Shown here in pieces: positions 42,909-53,691 of a stretch of DNA of 56,741 nucleotides. The translations under genes were made by a program, and so were the position numbers. Each line of letters opens with the position of its first letter. Position 1 is the first letter of the stretch. Where the stretch lies: the NCBI GenBank assembly GCA_009692015.1, contig SIAB01000002.1, positions 1 to 56,741 of the forward strand, read 5' to 3'. This DNA comes from Phycisphaerales bacterium. Lineage in GTDB: Bacteria; Planctomycetota; Phycisphaerae; Phycisphaerales; SM1A02. The notes under the pieces were generated by a model. That model saw only the letters and a program-made list of their open reading frames with translations, did no database searches and was not told the origin of the DNA.

Positions 42909-45689
42909 ATGGCAGACCAGACTGAAGACGAGCGCGGCGCGACGGGTGGTTGGCGCACCGCGGCTCTCGCTTGGTGTGCAGAGCTGATCACGGGCTCGCC
43001 GCTGAAAGTACTGCTGGCCGCGGTTCTTCTTTCTGCAGTGAGCGCGTGGTATGCGGCTTCGAATCTGACGCTCGATGCCAACACCGATTCGCTCATCAGC
43101 CCCGACCGGGAATTCATGCGCAGCTACCAGGAATTCATGGATGAATTCGGCGATCTCGAGTATCTCGTTGTCGCCGTCGATTCAATGGGCGATCCCGCTG
43201 CGGCCAAGGCGGCGATCGATGCCCTCTGCGTCAAGCTTCGTGCCCTTCCAAACATTGCTGGAATCCATGGCTCGATCGAGCCAGATGAGCAGTGGCGACT
43301 CGCACCGCGGGCGATGTCGACCGATGAACTGCGCGAACTCGCAGGTGCGTCGGATGGGATAGCCGCGCTGGGGATCTCGCAGGATTCCCCGCCGAATGCA
43401 AGCGCGTTGGTCGCCACAGCGACGGAACGACTCGCGCGCCTTCTGCGGGAAGGAGGTGGCATGAACGCTGCAGATCGCGAGCGACTCGGTGCGGGCGCCG
43501 CGTTCCTCCTGCGGTGCATCAGCGCACAACCCAACGATGACTTCGATCTCGCAGGAGAGCGCCAGCGTGAATATCTGGTCTCGTCGAGCGGATCGATGTA
43601 CTTCATCACCATCTTGCCGCGCAAGGACTTCGGATCACTCGCAACGATCGAGCCGATCCTCGCTGACATTCGCGGTGTGATCGCGGCGGTCGCGCGCGAC
43701 CATCCCCGTGTGGAGATTGGACTCACAGGGAAACCCGTTCTGCAAGCGGATGAACTTCGGACCACGAACGACGACATGACCCGCGGAACTCTGGTGGCAG
43801 GCGCGCTGGTTGCCCTCATGACCATGTGGACCGTTGGCAGCATCATTCGTCCCCTGCTCGCTTCGGTGATGCTTCTGCTGGCATTCGCCTGCACATACGG
43901 AGCTGCCGCGCTGTTGATCGGACGACTGAACTTGCTGAGTCTGGTGTTCATGCTCGTACTGGTCAGCGCCGGGGTGGACTATGGCATCCACATGATCGCC
44001 CGCTACACCGAGTTTCGTCAGCGACTTCCAACCATTCCGGCGATGCGTGCTGCCGTTGTTGTGAACACGATTCCAACATGGGTCGGCGCGCTCACCAGTG
44101 CTGCGGTCTTCTTTCTGGCTCTCGGCACAGAATTTGGCGGACTGCGCGAACTTGGAATCATCGCAGGAACGGGGCTGATCGCCTGCGCGCTCGCGTTGAC
44201 CATCGCCCTGCCCGCACTCATCGTGGTCGTGGATGGGTGGCGTGAACGACGATGGATTCGCCGTGGCGTGCCCGCCGACTCGATCGATCATGCCGCAGAG
44301 CACGCGGGAAGATTCATGCCCGTCGATCGCGCCGGAATCGTCGGGCGGCCCTTTGGCTCGACCGCGCCCAAGCGCGACAAGCCGATCCTGTTGATCAGCG
44401 CCATTGTTTCGCTCGCGCTGTGCGCGGTCATTCCACTCTTGCACTTCGAGACCAATTTGCTTCGGCTGCAGGCCGATGGGCTCGATTCGATCGAGTGGGA
44501 ACACCGCATTCTTGACGACTCGGTGAGCGCATCGTGGTTCGGTGCGGTGATCTGTCGAAGCGATGATGAGATCAAACGGGTCACCGACCGCGCCAATGCT
44601 GAACCACTGATCGCAGAGGTGCAGAGCGTGCTCGATCTGGTGAAGCCCGACACTGCCGAGCGCGCTGCACTTCGCGAGTCGATCGCCGGGGCGATCGCTC
44701 TGGGGTCGAACCCGACACCACAGACCCAGGGCGCCCCCCCGCAGACACTAACCGCGCCGGGCGTCGCGCTCGCCAGCGCGCGACTTCATGAATTGATCGC
44801 CCTCGCTTCGCTCACCCAGTCGAGCCAAGAACTCGCGCCGCTGCGCACCATCTCCAGCGCGCTCACTTCGCTTGCAGCGCAGCTCGAGAATCCCGCAGCG
44901 CGCGAGGCTGCCGAAATCCGGGCCGACACCGCGGTCACCCGCACGCGCGCCGCACTGGTGCAAATCGGAGTCGGCGCGCGATCCACCCTTCGCGAGAGTC
45001 TTCCGGACGCGCTGCGCGATCGACTTGTCTCGCCGCGGGGCGGGATGCTGGTCTCCATCTTTCCCAAGGAGGACCTCTGGGAGTTTGCACCACTCGCGGA
45101 TTTCGTGGCCGCGCTGCGGGCAATCGATCCCAGTGCGACCGGTGTACCCATGACTGTCTATGAGTCGGTGATCGATATGCGCGATGCATTTGTGGTGATG
45201 TCGACTTGGTCGCTGGTGGTCATCGCCATCCTGGTGCTCATCGACCTGCGCTCATTCGTGGCAACGGGTGCTTGCCTGGTGTGCCTGGTGGTTGGCATGG
45301 GATGGACGCTCGGGCTCCTCGCGCTCATCGGCGTCTCGCTCAACCTCGCTAATTTTTTCGGCGTGCCCATGCTCCTTGGATTCGGGATCGACAGTTCGGT
45401 TCATGTGATGCACCGCGCCCGCGAGGGTGGTGGCGCGCGTTCGTTCGGATGGACAACGCGTGCGGTGGTACTCAGCGCCGTGACAACTGGGGTTGGCTTT
45501 GGCACGCTGCTCTTTGCAGCGCACCGCGGACTTCAAAGTCTGGGCTGGGTCATGTTGATCGGTAGCACTGCCTGCCTCGTCAGTTCGGTCGTATTGCTCC
45601 CCGCAGCGCTGCGGACATTTCCCCGGCTGTTGGGGCGACCCCCACAAACTCGCCACAATTCGGCTATTTCTGGTTCGGGTTCACCTTGA
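42909..45689 (+). CDS. RND/MMPL-family transporter
   Basis: About 926 aa, two repeats of large extracytoplasmic loop plus TM bundle; DANTDSLISPDREFMRSYQEFMDEFGDLEYLVV; GVDYGIHMIARY / GIDSSVHVMHRA. Confidence 0.8.
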   Translation: MADQTEDERGATGGWRTAALAWCAELITGSPLKVLLAAVLLSAVSAWYAASNLTLDANTDSLISPDREFMRSYQEFMDEFGDLEYLVVAVDSMGDPAAAKAAIDALCVKLRALPNIAGIHGSIEPDEQWRLAPRAMSTDELRELAGASDGIAALGISQDSPPNASALVATATERLARLLREGGGMNAADRERLGAGAAFLLRCISAQPNDDFDLAGERQREYLVSSSGSMYFITILPRKDFGSLATIEPILADIRGVIAAVARDHPRVEIGLTGKPVLQADELRTTNDDMTRGTLVAGALVALMTMWTVGSIIRPLLASVMLLLAFACTYGAAALLIGRLNLLSLVFMLVLVSAGVDYGIHMIARYTEFRQRLPTIPAMRAAVVVNTIPTWVGALTSAAVFFLALGTEFGGLRELGIIAGTGLIACALALTIALPALIVVVDGWRERRWIRRGVPADSIDHAAEHAGRFMPVDRAGIVGRPFGSTAPKRDKPILLISAIVSLALCAVIPLLHFETNLLRLQADGLDSIEWEHRILDDSVSASWFGAVICRSDDEIKRVTDRANAEPLIAEVQSVLDLVKPDTAERAALRESIAGAIALGSNPTPQTQGAPPQTLTAPGVALASARLHELIALASLTQSSQELAPLRTISSALTSLAAQLENPAAREAAEIRADTAVTRTRAALVQIGVGARSTLRESLPDALRDRLVSPRGGMLVSIFPKEDLWEFAPLADFVAALRAIDPSATGVPMTVYESVIDMRDAFVVMSTWSLVVIAILVLIDLRSFVATGACLVCLVVGMGWTLGLLALIGVSLNLANFFGVPMLLGFGIDSSVHVMHRAREGGGARSFGWTTRAVVLSAVTTGVGFGTLLFAAHRGLQSLGWVMLIGSTACLVSSVVLLPAALRTFPRLLGRPPQTRHNSAISGSGSP

Positions 45690-45993
45690 CGATGTAGCCC
45701 AAGCTGCGGATCGCAGACTCTGCCTTCGCCGCGGACTCAGGACTCGTGGCCGTCACAACCGCGCTGTGATTCTCAAGCGAGACTTCAACATTGGTCACGC
45801 CTGCCACGGCGAGGACATCTGTTCTGATCGCCGCAACGCAGCCACCGCAGTGCATGCCTTGGACCTCCAAGGCCACCGTGGTCACGCTGGGTGTCGCGGC
45901 TCGCGAGTCACATGCGGCGAGCCAGGCGAGCGATCCCATGAGGAGTGCGCCTGCGCACCACCGCGCCAACTCTCGCCCACGGCGACGCATCAT
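45664..45993 (-). CDS. heavy-metal-associated (HMA) domain lipoprotein
   Basis: LAWLAAC lipobox; VQGMHCGGCVAAI metal-binding motif. Confidence 0.85.
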   Translation of the reverse strand: MMRRRGRELARWCAGALLMGSLAWLAACDSRAATPSVTTVALEVQGMHCGGCVAAIRTDVLAVAGVTNVEVSLENHSAVVTATSPESAAKAESAIRSLGYIVKVNPNQK

Positions 45994-47027
45994 CGCGTCA
46001 CTGCTCCAAGTGATTCGAACTCGTGTTCAAGTTTCGCGCGGGCTTCTGCCAATGGCATGTTGAACTTCGCTCCCGCTGCGAGCACATGCCCACCCCCGCC
46101 AAATCGCGCCGCAAAGCTGTTGACATCGAATTCGGCGACGCCCTCTGAATTGTTCTTGCTTCGGAAGCTCGCCTTGGTCACGCCAGCCTCAGCCTCGGTG
46201 AGAACCACTGACATCTTGATCGACCCGATCGTCAGCGGCACGTTGACGAGCCCACCAACATCCTCTGATTTCGCGCCAGAATTCTGGCAGTCGTCGAATG
46301 AGACCGTCATCAGCGCGATTCGACCCTCCAGGAAATAGGAGAGCGAACTCAGCGCCCGGGCCATCGCAGCGAGGCGCACCGGTCGCCCATTCTCTTCGAG
46401 CAGTTGGTAGAGGGCGATCTTGTCAACACCGCATTCCAAGAGCCGAGAAGCAAGCGCAAAGACGCGCCCATCAGCGCTGGCGAATCGAAACCAACCGGTA
46501 TCGGTAGCCAAGCCGACGAAGAGAGCCTCGGCGATCGAATACTTGCAGGGCGATCCCGCTACGACCAGTGGAACTCCCAACAGATCGATCAACTGCACAA
46601 CGAGTTGCGTCGCCGAGGCCATCGAACAGTCGACCACCCGTTGATCGGCAATTGCGTCTCCGCGGGCGTGGTGATCGAGACCGACGATCCGTCCAACCAT
46701 TGACCGTAGATATTCCTGGAGCGGTTCGAGCTGACTCCATGCCCCGGTGTCAACGATCACAACCAAATCGCTCTGGGCACTTGGCATCGTCTGGGGAGCA
46801 AGCAACACTTCGCCCGGCTGCGCCAGCGCCAGAATGTTTGGATCAACAACCCCTGAAAAGAAGGCGTCCACGCGTTTGCCGCTCGAACGCAGCGCCCGAG
46901 CGAGTGCCAGAACCGATCCCGCTGCATCGCCATCTGGTTTGGCATGACTCACAATTGTCAGGTGCTTTGCAGCCCGAAGTCGGGCGGCGACTGCTGGGAG
47001 ATCGGAGTTCGAGCAGTAGGCGCTCAT
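45990..47027 (-). CDS. nrnA: DHH/DHHA1 phosphoesterase, NrnA-like
   Basis: SHAKPDGDAAGS, DTGAW, LDHHARGD, FGGGGHVLAAG. Confidence 0.88.
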   Translation of the reverse strand: MSAYCSNSDLPAVAARLRAAKHLTIVSHAKPDGDAAGSVLALARALRSSGKRVDAFFSGVVDPNILALAQPGEVLLAPQTMPSAQSDLVVIVDTGAWSQLEPLQEYLRSMVGRIVGLDHHARGDAIADQRVVDCSMASATQLVVQLIDLLGVPLVVAGSPCKYSIAEALFVGLATDTGWFRFASADGRVFALASRLLECGVDKIALYQLLEENGRPVRLAAMARALSSLSYFLEGRIALMTVSFDDCQNSGAKSEDVGGLVNVPLTIGSIKMSVVLTEAEAGVTKASFRSKNNSEGVAEFDVNSFAARFGGGGHVLAAGAKFNMPLAEARAKLEHEFESLGAVTR

Positions 47028-47902
47028 GCCACCACCTGAGCGCAATCCCGGGCAATCTGGGCAATCAGCACTTCCGTGGAATCGAATCGCATCATTCCAC
47101 GTAGCCAGCGGTGAAAGAAAATCGAAATGGGTTGGCCGTACATGTCGCTGTCGTGTGGCATCTGAAGGATATGAACCTCAAGGGTACGCGGGCAGTCACC
47201 GAATGTCGGATTCGAGCCCAGGCTTGCGGCTCCCTTGAATAGTCGTCCCTGCGCATCTTCGACACCAACCGCATAAATGCCATCGGCGGGCAGGACCACA
47301 TCGCAGTGGGCAACATTGGCAGTTGGATAGCCAAGCTCGCGACCCCGCCGTTGCCCAGCAACGACCCTCCCTGTCACGCGGTGCGGACGACCCAGCACCC
47401 GGCTCGCATCCGCCACGCGCCCCTGTGCGAGGAGCCAGCGAACCATCGAGCTGCGCGCCGAAACCAAGGTGCCATCCTGCAGAGCGACATCAACTTCCTT
47501 GGCGACAACGGTCCTGAACTTTTCGCGCTCGCCGATCGCTCGCAAGGTGTTCACATCACCGCGGCGACCACGACCAAAGCGAAAGTCCGCCCCCTCGACA
47601 ACGGTTGTGATGCTGAACTTGGTCTTCAAGAACGCCACAAACTCCTCAGGCGTCAATCGCAGCAGCGCCTCGGTTGTTTCGAGCGACTCCACGCGGCTCA
47701 CTCCCGCGGCGATCAACAATTTCTCGCGCTCTGCGTTGCTCGTCAATCGGGGGGGTGCATCGTTGCGCGTCAGGGTCGCGGGGTGGGTGTCGAATGTCAC
47801 CGCCACCACTTCACTTGCGGGCGAAATTTCGCGCGCGCAGCCAATAAGTCCTTGATGTCCAAGATGGACTCCATCGAAATTTCCAATAATGAGGGTTGCC
47901 AT
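47024..47902 (-). CDS. ribF: bifunctional riboflavin kinase/FAD synthetase
   Basis: IIGNFDGVHLGHQ, VEGADFRFGRGRRGD, GRELGYPTANV, LEVHIL. Confidence 0.92.
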   Translation of the reverse strand: MATLIIGNFDGVHLGHQGLIGCAREISPASEVVAVTFDTHPATLTRNDAPPRLTSNAEREKLLIAAGVSRVESLETTEALLRLTPEEFVAFLKTKFSITTVVEGADFRFGRGRRGDVNTLRAIGEREKFRTVVAKEVDVALQDGTLVSARSSMVRWLLAQGRVADASRVLGRPHRVTGRVVAGQRRGRELGYPTANVAHCDVVLPADGIYAVGVEDAQGRLFKGAASLGSNPTFGDCPRTLEVHILQMPHDSDMYGQPISIFFHRWLRGMMRFDSTEVLIAQIARDCAQVVA

Positions 47903-47949
47903 GCTTGCTTTCGGACACCTCGACTGCGCCGAGCGGGTAGTTTTACGGG

Positions 47950-50904
47950 ATGACCTCCATGCGATCAACCGGCGCCAGCGGCCAGAGCTCAGTTACCGAG
48001 GGACTGCTCGAGGAGCTCTCCGCCGAGTTTCGTGCCACGGCCTCCGAAGTCGTGCCGTGGTTTCTCGAAAACATGCCCACGATGTACTTCCAAGACACGA
48101 CGCACGATGCCCAGCGCGAGCATCTTCGATCGATCCTTGCTGCCCGTGCCTCGGGACGGCCGGTCGATGTGATGCTCAAGGGCACGGACGGCAACTCGAT
48201 CACTGCGATTCGTGGCGGGAATCGCCCCGGCGTTCTCGCGGACATCGTTCGGGATCTTCCGATGGATGCATCGCTGCGTGCCGCCAAAATCCACACTTCG
48301 AAGGATGGTTCGATCGTGATCGATACTTTCGAGTTTGGCGAGCAGGAACCCTTTGATCCAGCAAACCCAGCGCAGGCCAGCGCGGCCGAGGCGGCATTGG
48401 AATACGCCCGTCGCGATCAGCCGGGAATCTCCGCCGACGATATGCGCCGGTTTCTTTCGGGATTCTCGGCGCGGAACTTGCTGACCCTGACCCCCCTGCG
48501 GATCTGCCGTCACTTCGAGCTCTTTCGCAAGATTACTGGCACGGACCGGCCGATCGTGGGGCTCGAGCCCGAGTCCGATCCCTCCATGAGCCGGATCACG
48601 ATTGCCATCTCGAATGCACGAACCAGAACGACGCTCGAGCGAGCAGCGCGCATGCTCACCCGTCACGGCATCAGCATTACCCGCGCGCACATGGATGTCG
48701 TCCAAGATGCTCCGCACGGCTCGGTGACCATCATTGGATTCATCGCCCAGTGGACCGATCGCAAGCCGATTCGATCAACCGACCCGCGCTGGGCGACCGT
48801 CGAGAATGAACTGCTGCGAACAAAGTGGCTTGACTTCCGCGCCATCGATTTGCTGGTTCGTCGCCCCGAGTTCACCCTCATCGAAGGGGAACTCATCGGC
48901 GCTTTCGCCGATCTGATTCGGCACATGCTTGTTCCGACCGATCCGCTGGCCTTCAGTCGCGACCGCGTGACGGCGGCGCTGGAGGGTCGCGTGGGACTGA
49001 CGCGCCCCATCCTCGAACTCTTTACCGCGCGTTTCAATCCAGAGAATCCGCTCTCCGACATGGCCTACGAGTCGCAGGCCGCCGCGCTCGCGGTACAAAT
49101 CACCGGACTCACAGACACCGACGACGCTGCCGCAGTTTTTGGCGCGTTCCTGCAAGCCGTGCGCGCCGTGCGCCGAACGAACTTCTATGTCCCGGGGCGA
49201 TTCTCCTTCGCCGTGCGGCTCGATCCCGCACTTTTGGTCGGACCCACGCGACCCGAAACGCCCTTTGGCGTTTTCTTTGTGAACGGCCGGGGATTTCATG
49301 GATTCCATGTCCGTTTCAAGGAGATCGCCCGCGGCGGCCTGCGCGTGGTCAAGCCTGCCAGCGCCATCCTCTTCGAGCGCGAATCGGAACGGCTCTTCGA
49401 TGAGGTGTATGCCCTGGCGTTCGCCCAACAACTCAAGAACAAAGACATCCCCGAGGGCGGTGCGAAGGCGGCGATCGTGCTCGAACCACCAGCTGAAACC
49501 AATCGATGCGTGAAGGCATTCGTGGATGGCATCCTCGACCTCATCACCCCTGATCCAGCCACCCGCGCGCGCGTGGTCGATCGTCTCGGTCGCGATGAGT
49601 TCATCTTCCTCGGACCAGACGAGAACATCACCCCGATGCATATCGAATGGATCGTCTCGCATGCCGCTGCCCGCAAGTACCCACTTGCGAACGCCTTTAT
49701 GAGCTCGAAGCCAAACGGCGGCATCAATCACAAGGAGTATGGCGTCACCAGTGAGGGAGTGAATGTCTTTCTTCGCATTGCCCTGCTCGCCCAAGGGATC
49801 GACCCAACCAAGCAGCGCTTCACCGTCAAGATCACTGGCGGTCCAGATGGCGATGTGGCAGGCAACATGATGTGCATTCTGCACCGCGACTACGGCGCGC
49901 ATGCCTGCATCGTTGGTGTTGCTGACGGCAGTGGCGTGGGCGAGGATCCAGAAGGGCTTGATCACGCCGAACTTCAGCGACTCTTCCACGCTGGGCTGGC
50001 GATGAGCCACTTCAATCCCAAGTGCCTCTCTGCGAAGGGACGCATCGTCAAGGCAGACACACCAGCCGGGGTTCAGTTGCGCAACTCGCTGCACAATCGA
50101 CTGGCGACCGATGCATTCATCCCAGGCGGCGGAAGACCGGCGACGATCAACGATCGCAATTGGAGAGACTTCCTGCTTCCAAACGGCAAGCCATCGAGTC
50201 CCTTGATCGTTGAGGGAGCGAATCTCTTTCTCACCCCCGAGGCGCGGGTGGAACTCGCCAAGGTCGGCACACTGATCATCAAGGATTCCAGCGCAAACAA
50301 GTGCGGCGTGATGTGCTCCAGCTTTGAGATCGCCGAGAGCATGCTGCTGAATGAAGAGCAGTTCCTGAAGATCAAGCCGCAGTTTGTGGCCCAGGTCTTG
50401 GAGAAATTGCGCGACGCGGCCCGCCAAGAGGCAGTGATCCTGCTCGCCGAGGGGCGGCGCCACCCGTCGATTCCGCTTCCAGAATTATCGACGCGACTTT
50501 CACGGGCAATCAATGCCGCGGCCGATGCGATTCAACCTGCGGTTTCGAGTTGGAAAAGCGCGCACCCTGAACTCTTCCGCGCAGTCATTCTGCATCACCT
50601 GCCGGCTGCCTTGACAGCGGCTGTCTCGGAGCGAATTTTCAAGGAACTCCCTGCTCCGTATCTCGAGTGGGTTGTGGCAAAGGGCGTTGCGAGCCGAATC
50701 GTCTACCGCGAAGGGATCGACTTCTTTGCAACGATGGATGGGAGCGCGATCGCCCAGATTTCTCTGGAATACCTGCTGAAGGAACGCGACATTCAAGCTC
50801 TAATCAGCGAGGTGCGGGCGAGCAAACTGCCACATAGCGAACGGATCGCGGCACTCTTGGAACGCGCTGGAACCCGGGCGGCACTTCTGGAGGGTGAGAC
50901 ATGA
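47950..50904 (+). CDS. NAD-specific glutamate dehydrogenase (large type)
   Basis: FKEIARGGLRVV, KNKDIPEGGAKAAIVL, GGPDGDVAGNMM, PLIVEGANLFLTPEAR. Confidence 0.88.
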   Translation: MTSMRSTGASGQSSVTEGLLEELSAEFRATASEVVPWFLENMPTMYFQDTTHDAQREHLRSILAARASGRPVDVMLKGTDGNSITAIRGGNRPGVLADIVRDLPMDASLRAAKIHTSKDGSIVIDTFEFGEQEPFDPANPAQASAAEAALEYARRDQPGISADDMRRFLSGFSARNLLTLTPLRICRHFELFRKITGTDRPIVGLEPESDPSMSRITIAISNARTRTTLERAARMLTRHGISITRAHMDVVQDAPHGSVTIIGFIAQWTDRKPIRSTDPRWATVENELLRTKWLDFRAIDLLVRRPEFTLIEGELIGAFADLIRHMLVPTDPLAFSRDRVTAALEGRVGLTRPILELFTARFNPENPLSDMAYESQAAALAVQITGLTDTDDAAAVFGAFLQAVRAVRRTNFYVPGRFSFAVRLDPALLVGPTRPETPFGVFFVNGRGFHGFHVRFKEIARGGLRVVKPASAILFERESERLFDEVYALAFAQQLKNKDIPEGGAKAAIVLEPPAETNRCVKAFVDGILDLITPDPATRARVVDRLGRDEFIFLGPDENITPMHIEWIVSHAAARKYPLANAFMSSKPNGGINHKEYGVTSEGVNVFLRIALLAQGIDPTKQRFTVKITGGPDGDVAGNMMCILHRDYGAHACIVGVADGSGVGEDPEGLDHAELQRLFHAGLAMSHFNPKCLSAKGRIVKADTPAGVQLRNSLHNRLATDAFIPGGGRPATINDRNWRDFLLPNGKPSSPLIVEGANLFLTPEARVELAKVGTLIIKDSSANKCGVMCSSFEIAESMLLNEEQFLKIKPQFVAQVLEKLRDAARQEAVILLAEGRRHPSIPLPELSTRLSRAINAAADAIQPAVSSWKSAHPELFRAVILHHLPAALTAAVSERIFKELPAPYLEWVVAKGVASRIVYREGIDFFATMDGSAIAQISLEYLLKERDIQALISEVRASKLPHSERIAALLERAGTRAALLEGET

Positions 50905-52661
50905 AGCGATACTTTGCAGCACTTGTCGTCGTCTGGATTGGACTCGCACCACTGGCTCAGGCGCAAGACACTGACGCCGGGGTCGATCCAAACATTCCCC
51001 AAGAGCGGATGATGAACACCAAGATCGAGTCGGTGGTGCTCTACCAAGGTCGCGCCGCAATCACCCGAACTGAAAGGGCATCGTTCACCCCTGGACTCTG
51101 GAAACTTCGCTTCGACAATCTGCCGGCGACCATTCAGTCCGACACGCTCGAAGCCAAGAGCAGCGCGGGACGAATCCTTTCAGTCGACTTCTTCTCCCGT
51201 CCGGTGCCCGACGCAGCATCCACTCCCGAGGCCGTGGCGATCGACGGAGAGATTCGTCGAATCACCCAAGACCTCGCGGCAGCGGCAGACCAACTCGCCG
51301 GCTTCCAGAGCGAGATCAAGGTCGTTGAATCGGTCGGGGTTCGAACCGGGACCGATGCCACGAAAGACGCCGGCACGACGAAATTGGATCTGGCGAGCCT
51401 CGACGCGCAACTCACTTGGATGGCGGCACAGCGGGCGCGCATCTTTGCTTCGAGCCGAACGGCCAATGAACGAATCGAACTCCTCAACAAGGACCTGCGT
51501 GCAGCACAACAGAGGCGCAGTGCCATCGGCGGTCAAGGCAGCACCATTCAGTTCGCAGAAGTATTGCTGGCCATGACGACCGATGAGAGCATCGACATTC
51601 GATTGTCCTATCTCGTGACCGATGCGAGTTGGGAGCCGGTCTATGCCCTGCGCGCCGCGCCGGATCGCGGATCGATGGGCATCGAATTCGATGCGCTCGT
51701 TGTTCAGAGTTCAGGCGAGGATTGGAAGGGTGTGCGACTCTCTCTCTCGACGGCGCGGCCATCACGGGCCGCGAATCCAGGTGCGGTCAAGCCCTGGTTC
51801 GTGAATGTCTTTGTGCCGATGGACCGGGCTCGATCCGCGGGCGAGTTAGCGCCTGCGCTCTATGTCACAGCCGCCCCCGCAAGCGAGGCCATGGACAAGG
51901 TTGGATTTGAGGCGGAGCGGGCTGATGCTGAGGTCGCCTTGGGCGAGAAGCGAAAGTCGCTTGCCAAAGAATTGAGCGGAGATGCCGTCGTCGGTGGAAC
52001 CGGTCCCAGCGTGACATACACCATCGCACTCCCCTTCGATGCAGAGAGCGACAGTCAGGTTCGCCGCCGGGCGCGCATCGCATCGTTTGAGGCTCCAGCA
52101 AAGTTCGCCTATCAAGTGCAACCCGTCGCGAGCGATGGGGCCTTTCTGCGCGCCACGCTGAAGAACACGAGTGCGTTTCAATTGCTGCCTGGAAGGGCAT
52201 CGGTGTTTGTTGGATCGGACTATGTCGGCGCGTCGCCCTTTCTTGGCGCGGCACCGAATCAGGAATTTGCGGCATTCTTCGGCGCGGATCCGGCGATCTC
52301 TGCCCGCCGCGAACTCGTGCAGCGCGCCGATCGTCAGTCTGGGCTCTTTGGGGGAGGACTCGACACCTTGAGTGATTACCGCGTCACGATTTCCAACGGC
52401 ACGGGCCGGTCTGTCCTCGTCGAACTTTTCGATCGCCGTCCAGTCAGTCGAAGCGATAAGGTCGAAGTGACGGTTCCGAACAACAGCGCCCCGCTCTCGA
52501 CCAATGCGGATTATGTAGCGACACAACTGCCGCAGGGAATTCTGCGCTGGGATCTGGCGATCGCCCCGACTCCGACGGGCAGTGATGGCACCACCATCAC
52601 TTGGACCGTGGTGGTCAGCCGATCCAAAGATATTGAAATCACGCCGCTTCCGGCCGAGTAA
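50901..52661 (+). CDS. exported DUF4139 / mucoidy-inhibitor MuiA-like protein
   Basis: Signal peptide; IESVVLYQGRAAITRTERASFTPGLWKLRFDNLP; DVRLSYLVTDASWEPVYALRA-type pattern. Confidence 0.78.
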   Translation: MKRYFAALVVVWIGLAPLAQAQDTDAGVDPNIPQERMMNTKIESVVLYQGRAAITRTERASFTPGLWKLRFDNLPATIQSDTLEAKSSAGRILSVDFFSRPVPDAASTPEAVAIDGEIRRITQDLAAAADQLAGFQSEIKVVESVGVRTGTDATKDAGTTKLDLASLDAQLTWMAAQRARIFASSRTANERIELLNKDLRAAQQRRSAIGGQGSTIQFAEVLLAMTTDESIDIRLSYLVTDASWEPVYALRAAPDRGSMGIEFDALVVQSSGEDWKGVRLSLSTARPSRAANPGAVKPWFVNVFVPMDRARSAGELAPALYVTAAPASEAMDKVGFEAERADAEVALGEKRKSLAKELSGDAVVGGTGPSVTYTIALPFDAESDSQVRRRARIASFEAPAKFAYQVQPVASDGAFLRATLKNTSAFQLLPGRASVFVGSDYVGASPFLGAAPNQEFAAFFGADPAISARRELVQRADRQSGLFGGGLDTLSDYRVTISNGTGRSVLVELFDRRPVSRSDKVEVTVPNNSAPLSTNADYVATQLPQGILRWDLAIAPTPTGSDGTTITWTVVVSRSKDIEITPLPAE

Positions 52662-53654
52662 TCAGGTCCACCACGGTTTCGCCGGCGGCTCTGCGATAAT
52701 CGCCTCTTTGAGAAAGCGAACCGCGCGACGGAATCCCTCGTCGACACTCAGCAGCGCATCTTCGTGCTCGATCGAAAGCACATGGTCGTACCCCTGACGG
52801 CGGAGCATCGACACGAATGGCTTCCAGAATTCATACCCGTGACCATCGCCACAGGTTCTAAAGTTCCATGAACGCGAATTCAGGGCGCCGTACGGTCGGG
52901 CATCGAGATATCCGTTGCGCGGTCCCTCGTGGCGGTCGAGTTCTGTGTCCTTGGCGTGCACATAGAAGAGAAGACCGGCTTCACCGAGCATCTGCGCGCT
53001 GAGAATGGGATCAATCCCCTGCCAGAAAAAGTGCGAGGGATCGAGATTCGCGCCCAGAATCGGCTTGCCCTTGATCCCCGACGCCGCCATGGCGCGCTGC
53101 GAAAGTTCGATGATGGTCGCCGGGTTGTAGGCACAGAATCCTGGATGCCCCTCCCACGCTGTGCGAACTCCATGCTTCTTGCAGAGTTTCGCTTGCGCCG
53201 ACCAATAGGGCACCAGCACTTGTTCCCATTGATAGCGAAGGATTTCGCTGAAGTCATTGGGCCAGGGACAGGTCACCCAGTTTGGAGTCTTGTCGCCTTT
53301 GGAACCACCTGGGCAACCCGAAAAAGTAATGACGATGTCTGTTCCAAGTTTCGGTGCCAACTTGACCGCCGCGACATACGCGTCGTGATGAATCCGCGCC
53401 AGCGCGCGATCGGGATGAACAGGATTGCCGTGCACGGCGAGAGCGGAAAGTTCGAGCCCGTGATCCTTCAAGAGCGACTTGATTCGCGCCTGCTGGCGAC
53501 GATCTGCGAGCACACGCGATGGCTCAAAGAATGGCTTCCCGGGGTATCCACCCACTGGAAGTTCGATCGCCCCGAGTCCCTGCTCGGCACAAACCCGCAC
53601 AACTTCTTCCAGTGTGCGCCCTGAAAAGAGTGCGGACATCAAGCCAAGTTTCAT
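52662..53654 (-). CDS. sugar phosphate isomerase/epimerase (xylose-isomerase-like TIM barrel)
   Basis: LGLMSALFSGRTLEEVVRVCAEQGLGAIEL; LGANLDPSHFFWQGIDP; HAKDTE; LSIEHED. Confidence 0.87.
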   Translation of the reverse strand: MKLGLMSALFSGRTLEEVVRVCAEQGLGAIELPVGGYPGKPFFEPSRVLADRRQQARIKSLLKDHGLELSALAVHGNPVHPDRALARIHHDAYVAAVKLAPKLGTDIVITFSGCPGGSKGDKTPNWVTCPWPNDFSEILRYQWEQVLVPYWSAQAKLCKKHGVRTAWEGHPGFCAYNPATIIELSQRAMAASGIKGKPILGANLDPSHFFWQGIDPILSAQMLGEAGLLFYVHAKDTELDRHEGPRNGYLDARPYGALNSRSWNFRTCGDGHGYEFWKPFVSMLRRQGYDHVLSIEHEDALLSVDEGFRRAVRFLKEAIIAEPPAKPWWT

Positions 53655-53691
53655 AATGAGCTGAGGCTATCTCGTAGACTCGATGCTGGAA

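Noticed and set aside
48775-50463. 562-aa minus-strand ORF antisense to the glutamate dehydrogenase
   Set aside because: High-GC codon-position artefact; composition is not protein-like, and the sense strand encodes an unmistakable GDH.
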